A stretch of DNA of 64,000 bases, taken from Oribacterium asaccharolyticum ACB7 (GTDB taxonomy: Bacteria; Bacillota; Clostridia; Lachnospirales; Lachnospiraceae). Each line of letters opens with the position of its first letter. Within the stretch, counting starts at the first letter, position 1. Where the stretch lies: contig NZ_JH414506.1 of assembly GCF_000238075.1 (NCBI RefSeq), positions 467,364-531,363 on the forward strand, in the 5' to 3' direction. Below are positions 24,776 through 35,500 of this stretch, one piece after another. The translations under genes and the position numbers were made by a program. The notes beneath the pieces are model-generated. The model did no database searches. It was not told the DNA's origin and saw nothing but the letters and a program-made list of their open reading frames with translations.

Positions 24776-25473
24776 AAACTCGCCCCTAACAAAATCATTC
24801 CCCCAATCATCATTGCAATATCAATAAATGTAATTTTCACTTCATGGAAACTTGTTTTTTTCCCATCATATTCAATACCTTTTGATATGATTGAACAAGT
24901 TAAGGTGTCGCTTATATCTATGCACTTATACATAAGAGGAACAAAATATAACTCAAATGTTTTAATCGGTTTGAAAATGCTTGCTTTAAATCCTCTGATT
25001 TTCATGCCATCGTTTATTTCCTTCATCCTAATAGAAATTTCCGGAATAAAACGAAAAAATACTGTGATTCCTATACCAATTCCACCATCAATTCCAATTT
25101 TTCTAAATGCAGCAATTAGATGCGAAGAACTATATGAAGACAAAGCTCTTCCCAAAATGAAAATTGGCGAAAATTTTATGATAATGAGTAACAAAGTATA
25201 GATTGACCCTACGAATACACTTCCTAAATATGGTTTTAGCAAATAAAGAATTCCCCATATTATTGCTAAAGTAAGTATGGTGGAAAGTGTTTTTCTAAGC
25301 GAAAACAAAAGTAACAATCCTGAAGCAAAAGCAAGTGCAATCCAATATTGATACTCTCCACCTACCGTTAAAACAACTGAAAAGAGTAAAATCAACCCAA
25401 CTATAGTAAGCGGATTGATTTTATCTGATAGTTGGTATGAGTTTATATTATTTTTTTCACCCTTATAAGACAC
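24760..25473 (-). CDS. EcfT-type transmembrane coupling protein
   Basis: A protein of about 238 residues with five or six hydrophobic helices and the cytoplasmic coupling motif IRGFKAS (A-R-G-like) near residue 165, by which EcfT proteins contact the ATPases. I prefer the GTG at 25473 to the earlier ATG at 25530 because AGGAAG lies 7 bases before it; the longer frame would overlap the S-component gene by 68 bases. It couples the S component upstream to the double ATPase downstream. Confidence 0.75.
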   Translation of the reverse strand: MSYKGEKNNINSYQLSDKINPLTIVGLILLFSVVLTVGGEYQYWIALAFASGLLLLFSLRKTLSTILTLAIIWGILYLLKPYLGSVFVGSIYTLLLIIIKFSPIFILGRALSSYSSSHLIAAFRKIGIDGGIGIGITVFFRFIPEISIRMKEINDGMKIRGFKASIFKPIKTFELYFVPLMYKCIDISDTLTCSIISKGIEYDGKKTSFHEVKITFIDIAMMIGGMILLGASLWKIF

Positions 25474-26059
25474 TTTTTTTCTTCCTATCACTAAAAAATT
25501 TATTATAGATATATGTTCCAAAATAAGCACCTATAATTGAAGCTATAATTGCAATTATTAGGCAAATCACAATATTTTTAGGGGAGTAAAAATTGTAGAG
25601 AAATGTTGCATAATCTGTTGTAAACATCTTTGGAAATTGCTTTGTAAGCCCTTCGACACCAAACACAAATGCAAAGTACATAGCATGTAATGAGTAAACG
25701 AACATACCTGCTCCAAATCCAAATCCTACTTTCATATTTTTATCTGAATAGTTTTCCTTTTTACCAATTACAAGTTCTGCTAATATACCTGCAATAGCAC
25801 AAACAACAATTACCGGCCACATTCCCATAAGAGCATAGAATACACCCAATAACAAGAAGTACAAAAATGCAGCTCCTCTTTGTGCAACTTGTTTACACAT
25901 AATCACAAAGACTGGTGCAACAATAATTGTTGGCAATGCGGACGACAAGTATAAACTTGGAACCATTCCGAAAGAACCTGTTAGAAATCCTAACCCCATT
26001 GTCAACACAAATCCTATAACAGAAAATACTGCTATTTTAACAATACCTTTTAAATTCAT
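25463..26059 (-). CDS. MptD-type ECF S component (substrate-binding membrane protein)
   Basis: A 198-residue membrane protein with about six helices, starting MNLKGIVKIAVFSVIGFVLT. It resembles the MptD family of putative ECF S components. AAGGAGGAAAACATT precedes the ATG. It is the first gene of the cargo transporter operon, and a TAACTTAGTTA operator lies about 100 bases upstream, shared with the TetR gene promoter. The substrate is unknown. Confidence 0.75.
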   Translation of the reverse strand: MNLKGIVKIAVFSVIGFVLTMGLGFLTGSFGMVPSLYLSSALPTIIVAPVFVIMCKQVAQRGAAFLYFLLLGVFYALMGMWPVIVVCAIAGILAELVIGKKENYSDKNMKVGFGFGAGMFVYSLHAMYFAFVFGVEGLTKQFPKMFTTDYATFLYNFYSPKNIVICLIIAIIASIIGAYFGTYIYNKFFSDRKKKSVL

Positions 26060-26155
26060 AATGTTTTCCTCCTTGATTTTTCAATATGATATATTTCTGT
26101 TTTCATGCAGAAAACAATATCCATTTTTTATCTCAATCTCTTAACAAAGTCTAAA

Positions 26156-26171
26156 TGTAACTTAGTTATAT
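26156..26171. promoter_or_regulatory. TetR operator before the transporter operon
   Basis: The palindrome TAACTTAGTTA (26158-26168), extended by T and A on each side, is the same as the core of the operator before the TetR gene. It lies between the TetR gene and the S-component gene. Confidence 0.65.
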
Positions 26172-26187
26172 TTCGGGTAAAAAATTT

Positions 26188-26825
26188 TTAAATTCCTCGT
26201 ATTTTTTTCCATCCCTCATTAAAGAACTCTGAAATCAAAGTTGCATTCAATTTCACCTCTTCTATACTTTTAGAATGCACCGCTACCTCTGATAAGGCAT
26301 AAAAATATGCATGGTTTATTAGGTGAATTCCTCTATTTGTTATTACATCATTAACATGATCTTCTCCATATATCATACTCAGAATTTCAAAATGATTTTT
26401 ATCTTCTCTCTCAATAATCTCATCTAAAAAATTATTAAATTTTGTCCCATAAGAACCAAATACCAGTAATTCGAATACATCTTTATGCTCAAAGAAGTAC
26501 AAAACCATTTCTATAGCACCTTGTGCTTTCGACTCTAAGATCTTGTAAATAGTTTCTTTTTTATATGTTTTTCTTTTTTATAAACATCAAAACTCCTATC
26601 TTCATACATAGTATAAGACCGTTGTATCTGGCTTACGATTGGCTCGACTAACTCAGAGAAAAGAGCTTCTTTATCTTCAAAATGACCATAAAAAGCTCCA
26701 GTAGTAACGCCTGCCGCCTTACATATTGCTCTTAAATTAGATTTTTCAAAACCTTGATCTTTAAAAATTTTCTTGCCACAATCTAATATTTTCTTGTGAG
26801 TTTTTTCATAATCACCATTAGCCAC
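26188..26825 (-). pseudogene. TetR-family repressor, frameshifted
   Basis: The N-terminal frame starts at a GTG (after AAGGAGG) with VANGDYEKTHKKIL and a clear TetR helix-turn-helix, LRAICKAAGVTTGAFYGHFE. It runs off into a stop after about 95 codons. The downstream frame continues as expected for the ligand domain: YKIL, ESKAQGAIEMVLYFFEHKD and onward to KKIRGI. A one-base change in the A run near 26568-26572 would restore a protein of about 212 residues. If the frameshift is real, the repressor is lost and the transporter operon is constitutive. Confidence 0.8.
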
Positions 26826-26852
26826 TTTCTTATCCACCTCCTTCCTTTTCAA

Positions 26853-26869
26853 ATATAACTTAGTTATAT
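26853..26869. promoter_or_regulatory. TetR operator before its own gene
   Basis: ATATAACTTAGTTATAT is a perfect 17-base palindrome with a central T. It overlaps the -10 end of the TetR promoter, as expected for autorepression. Confidence 0.75.
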
Positions 26870-26897
26870 TATAGCACTTGTTATATTTAAAAGTCAA
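26868..26897 (-). promoter_or_regulatory. Promoter of the TetR gene
   Basis: TTGACT (26892-26897) and TATAAT (26868-26873), 18-base spacer, minus strand. Confidence 0.7.
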
Positions 26898-26966
26898 GAT
26901 TGAGTTTGATGCACATAAGTCAGATAATATGTTATAATACATTTACAAATTCAAAACTCGCTTAAT

Positions 26967-27022
26967 GCTTGCTACCCTAATCATTCTTTTGTAGCAAGCA
27001 CAGTAAGTGTACGGACACTTAC
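26967..27022. other. Probable oriT inverted repeats
   Basis: Two perfect inverted repeats lie just before mobC. The first is GCTTGCTAC with GTAGCAAGC (26967-26975 and 26991-26999). The second is GTAAGTGT-ACGG-ACACTTAC (27003-27022). Position before mobC and relaxase and the TAAGTG sequence, seen near nick sites of MobP-type systems, support an origin of transfer. The nick site itself is not proven. Confidence 0.55.
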
Positions 27023-27035
27023 GAAAAAATTGATG

Positions 27036-27068
27036 AAGCAGCCCTTTGGGATCTGCTTCTTTTTTTAT
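27036..27068 (+). terminator. Terminator or attenuator before mobC
   Basis: AAGCAG, an 11-base loop, CTGCTT and then CTTTTTTT. It lies between the oriT-like repeats and mobC, so it may block read-through into the mobilisation genes. Confidence 0.6.
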
Positions 27069-27131
27069 CAATTTTTAACTTGTTAGGGTGTACCCTAAGA
27101 CCCCGAAATACATTCAAAGGAGGATTTACCT

Positions 27132-27482
27132 ATGGCAAATAGAATACGAAATGAAAGACTTGAAATTAAATTAACCGAAGAAGAAAAGGCTCTTTTTGAG
27201 GAGAAAAGAAAACTTGCGAAATGCAGAAACATGAGTCATTTCATCCGCAAGTGCGTTTTAGAAAAGGAAATATATCAAGTGGATTTAGAACCGTTTAGAG
27301 ATTTACAGGGCTTGCTTTCCAACGCTACAAACAACATCAATCAGATTGCAAAGCGTGTTAATTCGACCGGCATAATCTATAAGGATGATATAAATGACAT
27401 AAAAAATCAGATTGAATATTTCTCAAAAGAGTTGTGGCAAATACATTCTCTGCTTCTTAACAGAACTTCAGGAGGTGATTAA
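27132..27482 (+). CDS. mobC: MobC-type relaxosome accessory protein
   Basis: A 116-residue protein with a ribbon-helix-helix-like N-terminus (NERLEIKLTEEEKALFEEK, then MSHFIRKCVL) and the MobC motif LSNATNNINQIAKRVN around residues 62-78. MobC proteins open DNA at oriT and help the relaxase nick. AAAGGAGG lies 6-7 bases before the ATG. It is followed after five bases by the relaxase gene, and the oriT-like repeats lie upstream, a standard mobilisation arrangement. Confidence 0.85.
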   Translation: MANRIRNERLEIKLTEEEKALFEEKRKLAKCRNMSHFIRKCVLEKEIYQVDLEPFRDLQGLLSNATNNINQIAKRVNSTGIIYKDDINDIKNQIEYFSKELWQIHSLLLNRTSGGD

Positions 27483-27487
27483 ATCTT

Positions 27488-28819
27488 ATGGCTATTACAA
27501 AAATACATCCTATAAAATCAACCCTTAATCTTGCCATTTCATATATTGTAAATGGAGAAAAAACGGACGAGCAAATCTTAGTAAGCACTCATAAATGTCA
27601 TCAGGAAACTGCTCACACCCAGTTTTTAAGAACACGAAATGATGCCGGAACAAACGGAACTGTTCTTGCAAGACACCTCATTCAATCCTTTTTACCCGGA
27701 GAAGCAAGTCCTGAAATGGCACATCAAATCGGTCTTGAACTATGTAAAAAGATATTAAAGGATGAGTACGAATTTGTCTTATCTACCCACATAGATAAAG
27801 GACATATCCATAACCATATCATTTTTAATAATGTAAATATGGTAACGGGCAAATGCTATCAGTCCAACAAGAGAAGTTACCACCAAATCAGGTATCAAAG
27901 CGATAAGCTGTGCAAAGAAAATAGCCTATCTGTGATTGACGAGTTCTATGAGAGCTATAAGAGAAAGTACAAAACAAATGGTAAGTCATGGTATGAAAAT
28001 GAGCAATCAAAGAAAGGTACTTCTTGGAAAAGCAGGCTTCAATTTGACATTGACAGAATGATACAACAGTCTAAAGATTGTGAAGAATTCCTAAAGGAGA
28101 TGGCTGAACTTGGTTATGAAATAAAACATGGTAAACACATTGCCTTTAAGCCAAAAGATAAGCAGAGATTTACAAGGGCTAAGACGATTGGTGAGGACTA
28201 TACTGAAGAAAGATTAAAAGAACGTATTATAGAAAGGAATGCTATTAAGGATCCTGCTGTCAAAAAACGAATCGGAAATGTTATCAATATGAATACCAAT
28301 GCCAAAGTGAAAGAGAGCAAAGGCTATGAGTACTGGGCAACAAAACATAACTTAAATACAATGGCTGAGTCAGTTGTTTTCATCAGAGAACATGGCATTA
28401 ATTCTGTCAAGCAGCTTGATGAATATATCAAGAAAAATGCTGAAGAAATGCAAGCCTTACAAGATAAAATCAAAGAAATTGACAAGGATATGCAGCTACT
28501 TTCTGATACGATGGAACAAGTTCATACTGTTAAAAAATATCGAGCCTACTACAAAGAATATAAGGCAAATCCTTCTGATAAGGCATTTTTTGAGGAGCAT
28601 AAGGCTGAAATCACACGCTACGAAACAGATCTTACAAAACTTAAAAAGTCCTATTCAAAGCTGCCTGATTCTAAGGATATTTTAGATAAACTTGATAAAT
28701 TGCAAGAAAAAAAGAATACCCTAATGCAAGAGTATTCTTCTACAAAATCTACTATGGACGAGCTTTATCAAATACGAAAGAACTATGGAATTTACATGGG
28801 CAAGGAGATGGAGAGATAA
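27488..28819 (+). CDS. MobP-type relaxase of the ICE
   Basis: The 443-residue relaxase nicks oriT and stays linked to the transferred strand. The N-terminal catalytic domain (about 1-150) has AISYIVNGEKT with the candidate nucleophile tyrosine at about residue 18 and the metal-binding HIDKGHIHNHIIFN around residues 100-113. The rest is a charged helical region with a coiled coil (about 310-430). GGAGGTG precedes the ATG. A second, N-terminally deleted copy lies at 6289-7584. Confidence 0.9.
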   Translation: MAITKIHPIKSTLNLAISYIVNGEKTDEQILVSTHKCHQETAHTQFLRTRNDAGTNGTVLARHLIQSFLPGEASPEMAHQIGLELCKKILKDEYEFVLSTHIDKGHIHNHIIFNNVNMVTGKCYQSNKRSYHQIRYQSDKLCKENSLSVIDEFYESYKRKYKTNGKSWYENEQSKKGTSWKSRLQFDIDRMIQQSKDCEEFLKEMAELGYEIKHGKHIAFKPKDKQRFTRAKTIGEDYTEERLKERIIERNAIKDPAVKKRIGNVINMNTNAKVKESKGYEYWATKHNLNTMAESVVFIREHGINSVKQLDEYIKKNAEEMQALQDKIKEIDKDMQLLSDTMEQVHTVKKYRAYYKEYKANPSDKAFFEEHKAEITRYETDLTKLKKSYSKLPDSKDILDKLDKLQEKKNTLMQEYSSTKSTMDELYQIRKNYGIYMGKEMER

Positions 28820-28849
28820 TATTTTCTCTCCTCTTTTTCAAGAGACAAA

Positions 28850-28887
28850 TAAAAAAGAGCCGGTGCAGTCCTAAGACCACACCGACC
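28850..28887 (-). terminator. Terminator of the long ICE transfer operon
   Basis: Minus-strand GTCGGTGTGGTC, loop TTAG, GACTGCACCGGC and a TTTTTT run, just after the last minus-strand gene and facing the end of the relaxase gene. Confidence 0.7.
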
Positions 28888-28893
28888 GCAATT

Positions 28894-29553
28894 TTATCTC
28901 TCAGCTTCTTTGCTTGCCTCTTTCTTTTCTTTCGGCTTTTCCTTATCTTCTGCCTGATATTTCTTGATAGCTCCAAGTACAGATTCTTTCTTTTCTTCTT
29001 GTCCTTTCATTTGTTCCTTTGCCTTTAACAGCTTTGAAGAAAGTATCCTAATATTGCTATGTTCCTTGCCGTTATCATCAATGGATGTTCTGATTTGTCC
29101 AAAGAGCTTAACAAAATCTCCCTGCTTAAAGTCCTTTGGAATATCACTCTTTTCTCCATAAGCGGAACAATTATGATATACCTTATTCCCTTCATCATCT
29201 TTGGATACTACGGAAAAATTCGCTACCTTGAAGGCTTCTCCATTCTTATTTTCCCTTTCAACTACATCAACCTCTCCAACGATATTTCCGACAATATTGA
29301 TAAGATTATCCTTTTCTTCCTGAACATAAGGTAAGTCTTTTATCTGTCCCTGTTCTCTTAAATCCTCAATCATATAGTCAAATTCCTCATGTAGCAAATT
29401 AAGGCTGTCATTGTCCATATAAGCGTCATAGAGCTTATCTAAAGCACTTTCATCATTGATACCTTTTTCCATGCTTATAATCGCCTTTACAAAGTCCTTG
29501 TGGTTATCACTTACCATATCTTCAATCTGATTTCTCATTGTTTTGTAATCCAT
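28894..29553 (-). CDS. SSB-like single-stranded DNA-binding protein with long flanks
   Basis: A protein of about 219 residues. The middle (about 88-180) is an OB-fold: VGEVDVVERENKNGEAFKVA, FSVVSKDDEGNKVYHNCSAY, and GDFVKLFGQIRT, much like the smaller SSB at 49088-49399. The N-terminus is an acidic helical domain and the C-terminus is lysine/glutamate-rich and lacks the usual acidic SSB tip. The ATG at 29553 follows AAAGGAG; the longest frame starts six codons earlier. Last gene of the transfer operon. Confidence 0.7.
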   Translation of the reverse strand: MDYKTMRNQIEDMVSDNHKDFVKAIISMEKGINDESALDKLYDAYMDNDSLNLLHEEFDYMIEDLREQGQIKDLPYVQEEKDNLINIVGNIVGEVDVVERENKNGEAFKVANFSVVSKDDEGNKVYHNCSAYGEKSDIPKDFKQGDFVKLFGQIRTSIDDNGKEHSNIRILSSKLLKAKEQMKGQEEKKESVLGAIKKYQAEDKEKPKEKKEASKEAER

Positions 29554-29595
29554 GTTTTTATCTCCTTTCATGGCAAAAGGGAGGTTGTCCTCCCC

Positions 29596-32500
29596 TTATC
29601 TTAAAAATTCCTGTTCTTTTGTTTTTTGCTTTTCTTCTGTTTTACTTTCATTTTGATATGCTCTTATCTGTCCTAAAATAGATGGCTTATCATCTGATCT
29701 TTGTGTGGTTTCTTCTTTGTTATGAAAATTGTCCTCCACATCATAAGTTGACTCAAAATAATCACTGTCCTTAAAGTCATTATCATATCTATCAGGTATA
29801 CCGTCATTATCAAGGTCTTTAGAAAGTGGATCATAGAAGTTGCCTTCATCGTCAATATCAAGACCCGTTGCTGCTCTTAAATCTTCTGAATCAACATAAA
29901 CCAAATCGTTAAAGGAGGACATTTCTATTTCATTTTTCATATTCCTTAGAGCCTCATTCTCTCCTTTATTCTCATAGTCAAAGCTCTCTGTTTTGATAGG
30001 AGTATCATCAATGTACTGCGTCCAAGTTTTCTCCTCTAAATCAAGCTCATATTGAATCCCATGCCTTTCATCCGGTGTATTGGTATAGGCGATCCCGATA
30101 TGCTTTAAATCAGGGTACAATGTGTCAAACTCATCATAGCTGTGGTTTTCTTCATACTCTCTGTTGCAGAAGTCAATAATCGCCCTCTTTACATCTTCCA
30201 CAAGAGGATTGTCATTTCTCTTTTCTTCCACGTCTCCCATATCAAGGAGCTTATTTAACTCTGCCAATCGAAGCACCTTAGTTTTCAGTTCATCTGCCTT
30301 TTCAAACGGCTTTTTGAGTTCTTCTTTGGCATTTTCAAGTTGTTCCTTTGTACTGATGAGTTTTTCTTCAAGCCTGTTTAATTTCTCAGGCATTTTCTCA
30401 AGAGCGTTATCCAGTCTTGTAAGGTTACCGTCCGCACTTGTTCCAAGCTCTCCTGAATGCTTTGCAGCACCGTTTAGGCTAAAGTTATGCTCATTGGTAA
30501 AGAAGTTATAGCTTACCTCTAAATCCATATTTCTATACTTTCCTATAACCTTGCTTTCATTGATTTTAACCTTTGAAATAGCTTCAAGAAGTCTTTCTCC
30601 GAATAATTTCTTATCGGTAATCTTTTCTCCTGCAATGGTAATGGAAGTAAACTTTTCCTCGCCTTCCGCTTTAGGTTCTACATCAGATATATCTTTTTTG
30701 ACAGCTTCAATTAGTTTTTCTGTTCTTGCGATTTCTTCAGGATAATTTTTCGCTACCTTATCCTCTAATCTGTAACTGTTGGACTTATAGTTTGCTTCAA
30801 GCATTTTAAGTTTTGTAACCTCGTTGTCCAAATCCATCTTTTCTTTAATCTTAGGATCGCCTGTGGCAAGAGCTTTAATCTCTGCATAGTTGAGAGAGCT
30901 TTCGTCCACATCTTCCGCCACACGAACAGGAGTCTTACTTGTCATAATCTGAGAAATGAATTTCTGTTTGTTTTCTATCGTCTGCCACAAATAGGCATCA
31001 AATGTGTTTTCTGTAACATAACGATAAATATTTACTTTCTCATTTTCGTTCCCCTCGTCTTACAATTCTACCCGCTCGCTGTTCAAGGTCAGCAGGACGC
31101 CAAGGCACATCGAGGTCGATGCAAAGCAATAAGCTTGTTTTGAACATTCGTTCCGGCTCCCATCTTTTGTGTTGAACCCATTAAGATACGAACTTCGCCT
31201 TTTCTTACTTTCGCAAAGAGTTCATCTTTCTGTTTGTCTGAATTTGCTTCATGGATAAAGGCGATTTCTTCTTTTGGTATTCCCATAGCTACGAGCTTTT
31301 CTCTAATATCATCATAGATGTTAAATTCTCCATCTCCTTTTGGAGTGGACATATCGGAAAAAAGTAGCTGTGTAGATTTGTTTTCTTTTGTCTTATCCCA
31401 AATGGAAAAGACATTCTTTACGCATACATTGACCTTGCTATCAGGGTTATCAGGAAGTAGGGGATTGATTAAACGCTGATCTAAGGCAAGTTTCTTACCG
31501 TCATTGGTAATTTTAAGCATATTATCAACATCTGGCTCTACAACCCTATTTCTGACATCATCCGCTCTTTCAGAAAGGCTCTTTAATATTTCCTTTTGTT
31601 CTTCAGAAGGCTCTGTTTTAATAACCTCATAGTTAGCTTCAGGTGTAGGAAGGTTAAGCATATCCGCAGTTTGAATATCTGCAACTTCCTTAAACATACT
31701 CATAAGCTCAGGCAAGTTATAGAACTTTGAAAATCTCGTCTTTACCCTGTATCCTGTTCCTTCAGGAGATAGTTCAAAGGAGCTTTGTGTTTCTCCAAAA
31801 GTGGAAGCCCAAGAATCAAAATGCTCCAGTCCATTCTTTTTAAGGCTCTCATACTGAAGATACCTTTGCATGGTATAAAGCTCTGTCATAGAGTTACTTA
31901 CAGGCGTTCCTGTGGCAAAGACCACGCCTTTCCCACCTGTCATTTCATCCATGTAACGGCATTTCATGAACATATCAGAGGACTTAAAGGCTTCTGACTG
32001 CCCGATACCTGCAACATTTCTCATTTTGGTATATAGATAAAGGTTCTTGTAATTATGCGCCTCGTCAACAAAGAGCTTATCCACTCCTAATTCCTCAAAG
32101 GTAATGACATCATCTTTCTTAAAATCATCGTATAGTTTCTCAAGCCTTGTTTCCAGTTTTTTCTTTGTCTTTTCGAGCTGTTTCACAGTAAAGTTTTGAT
32201 TTCTGTCATGCTTGTATTCTTCTACATAATTTACGATTTCATCAATCTGATCTTGGATATGCTTCTCCTGATATTCCTTACTCATAGGGATTTTTTCAAA
32301 CTGCGTATGCCCGATAACAACCGCATCGTATTCCCCTGTTGCAATCTTTCCGATAAATCTCTTTCTGTTTTTCGGCTCAAAATCTTTCTTATCAGCCACC
32401 ATAATGTTAGCCGACGGATATAGCTGCATAAACTCACGACCGATTTGCCCTGTTAAATGATTTGGTACAACAAACAAGGACTTACTGCACATTCCAAGCC

Positions 32501-35500
32501 TTTTACTCTCCATTGCAGAAGCCACCATTTCAAAGGTCTTTCCACTGCCTACTACATGGGCAAGCAAGGTATTTCCTCCATAAAGGCTTCTTGCTATGGC
32601 ATTTCTTTGATGAGGTCTTAAGTCAATCTCCGTATTCATTCCCTCAAAAGAAAGATTACTTCCGTCATATTCTCTGTTGCGGATTGAGTTAAAACGCTCG
32701 TTATACAGTTTTACAAGACGGTTTCTTCTCTCCTGATCGTTAAATATCCAGTTTTTAAACTCTTCTTTTAATAGCTCCTGCTTTTGTCCTGCAAGCATGG
32801 TTTCTTTTTTATTTAAGACAGAAGTTTTAGAGCCGTCCGGATTTATAATCTGGTCAAATACCTTTGTTTCTTTTAAATTTAGGGCATCTTCAATCAGCTT
32901 ATAGGCATTTACCCTTGATGTTCCAAAGGTCATTTCAGCAAGGTCATTTCCTCTGTCCCTGCTTTTTCCTTCTACATTCCATTCGCTTGTAAGGTTGGAA
33001 AATTTTACCTTAATATCCCATCTTGCATATCCCGGAGTTTTCAGCGTTTCAAAGATGAATTTCTCAATATCTTTAATCGGTATCCAAGTTGCACCAAGAC
33101 GCACATTGATTTCACTTGCTTCCAGCTCCTTTGGAAGAACTTTTGTAAGCTCTGCCTTTTGGTATTCCAAACGGTTCATCTCATAGCTTATCAGCTCTTT
33201 TTCTTCGCCATCTTCCGCATAGCCAAGATGAGGGAGTTCTCTTTCTGTCTGTCTTAGCTTTGCAAGGTAGCTGTCTACAATAGAAATCTTATCTCTGATA
33301 TTTCCACTTAGGTATTCATCTTTTGTTACATAGCCATACTTATAGGAATTGCTTCCATTGGCACAGGCAAAGGGCAAATCGCCATCTTCAGGGTTAAAAG
33401 AAAGCGGTCTGTAAAAGTTTTGTTCTTCTCTGATATTTAGATAGATTTCCCCTCGAAGCTCCTCAATTAAGGTCGGTCTGTCTTTTCCTGTAAGACTTCC
33501 CATATAGTCAAAGTCCACATAGCCTTTTTCAGATACCGATAAAACAAGGGCTTCTAAAGAAGTATCCACATGGTCTATGACTTTGGCTTTTGTAATGGTT
33601 CTTTTGGAGAAAATATCTCCCTTTTCCTTAAAGTTTTCTTCTTCATCAAGGATTTCAATGGATGAAACAAGCGGGAAGTTGCTATCCTCTTTCAAGGCTC
33701 TGGTATTGCTTAGGTTATTTACAAAGCCATGTTTTTTAGAAAAGCGGTCATAGACTTCATTGAGCTTTTCTTGAGCTTTCTTTACCTCATCATCGGAATA
33801 GTCCTCTTTCTGCTTGTAGATAACATCTTTAAGGGCAGTATTCAGTTCAAGATAGTCCTTAATCTTCTCCTTATTCTTATCCGTTATTTCTTTCTTGACG
33901 AAAAGGGAGTTTTCCCTGTAATACACCTCATCATCAATTAAAGTATATGAGAAGTTTTTTACATCATCGGTTGCAGGAATGGATGTTATTTCATCATCCA
34001 AAAGCTCTATTTCTTCATACTTTGCATCTTTTGAAATTCTTTCTCCGGCAATCTCAAGTCTGTCCTTTAACGAAGCCATGTTGTTCTCTTGCCCTAAAAA
34101 AGCTATCGGTTCACAGGTTAGAGTTTTTCCAAATCGACCACTTACCTCACGCATAGAACCAAGCACCTGCTCAGGATGATCGACAAAGTATTTGTTATAT
34201 GAAAGTCCATTTTCATCTTCTGCAAGGTGTATCCAATCTTCGTCTCGCTCTAACACGCTATCTCTTTTCTTTAGGAAGATAATATCCGAAGTTACTTCTG
34301 TACCGGCAACACCCTTAAAGGTATCGTTTGGAAGTCTGATTGCCCCTAAAAATTCGGCTCTTGCTGCAAGATAGCGTCTTACACTTTCGTCTTTTTTATC
34401 CATTGTTCCGGAAGATGTAATAAAGGCGATAACCCCGCCGTTACGAACCTTATCAATGGACTTGGCAAAGAAATAATCGTGGATAAGAAAGTTATTACGA
34501 TTGTATTCTCTGTCATTTACCTTGTACTCTCCAAAGGGAACATTTCCGATTGCTACATCAAAGAAGTTATTGGAAAATCCCGTTTCTTCAAGTCCCTTTA
34601 CCTGTATATCACTTTCAGGGTATAGCAGCTTTCCAATACGACCGCTTATCGAGTCAAGCTCTACACCATAAAATTTTGACTTACTCATTGCATCAGGTAC
34701 ATTACCGATAAAGTTCCCTATACCCATTGACGGTTCAAGGATATTTCCCTGTTTAAATCCCATACCTGAAAGCGTCTTATATATTCCGTCAATGACAGTT
34801 TTCGGTGTGTAAAAACTCGTTAGGGTAGATTCTCTTGCAGCTTCATATTCTGATGGCGATAGATTTTCCTTTAAGAAGGCTCTTGCCTCTTTCCACTGTC
34901 CATCCTTACTTTCATCAAAGGCATCAGCAAGTCCACCCCAGCCTACATATTTTGCTAAAACTTCCTGAACTGTAATGTCAAGCTCTCTTTGTCCGCTTTC
35001 AATCCTATTAAGCATAGAGATTGCTTCAAGATTATTGTTTAATCTCTCACTTGGAGATAACTTTGCAGGGATCGTTTCTTCTGTAATCTTGAAATTGTGA
35101 GCCTCATTTTTCTTTATTTCTACTTCCTTAAAAGTCTTTTCGGGCTTCTCATTAGTCAGATTTTCAAAGATTCTATCAAGCTCACTTTCCTTACGATAAG
35201 GAATTACATCGGAGCCTGTAATCATACCGCCAAGATATTCGGTATTATCCTTCACCGTTACTGTCTTTAGGTTGTTTCCCATATCATCAAATCTTGTGAT
35301 GGTATAGTCTTTCCCCTTATATTTCACTTCATCACCGATGATAAATTCAGGTCTTTCAAGACTTACTTGTCTTAATAAATCCTCATTATCAGTAAAGGCT
35401 ACAATCGGAATTTGATGATTACCTTGTCTTGTAGGATCGATCCACAAATCATTTCTTCCAGTGATTTGATTTTTAGAAATCTCCCTTACTTTGTACTCCT

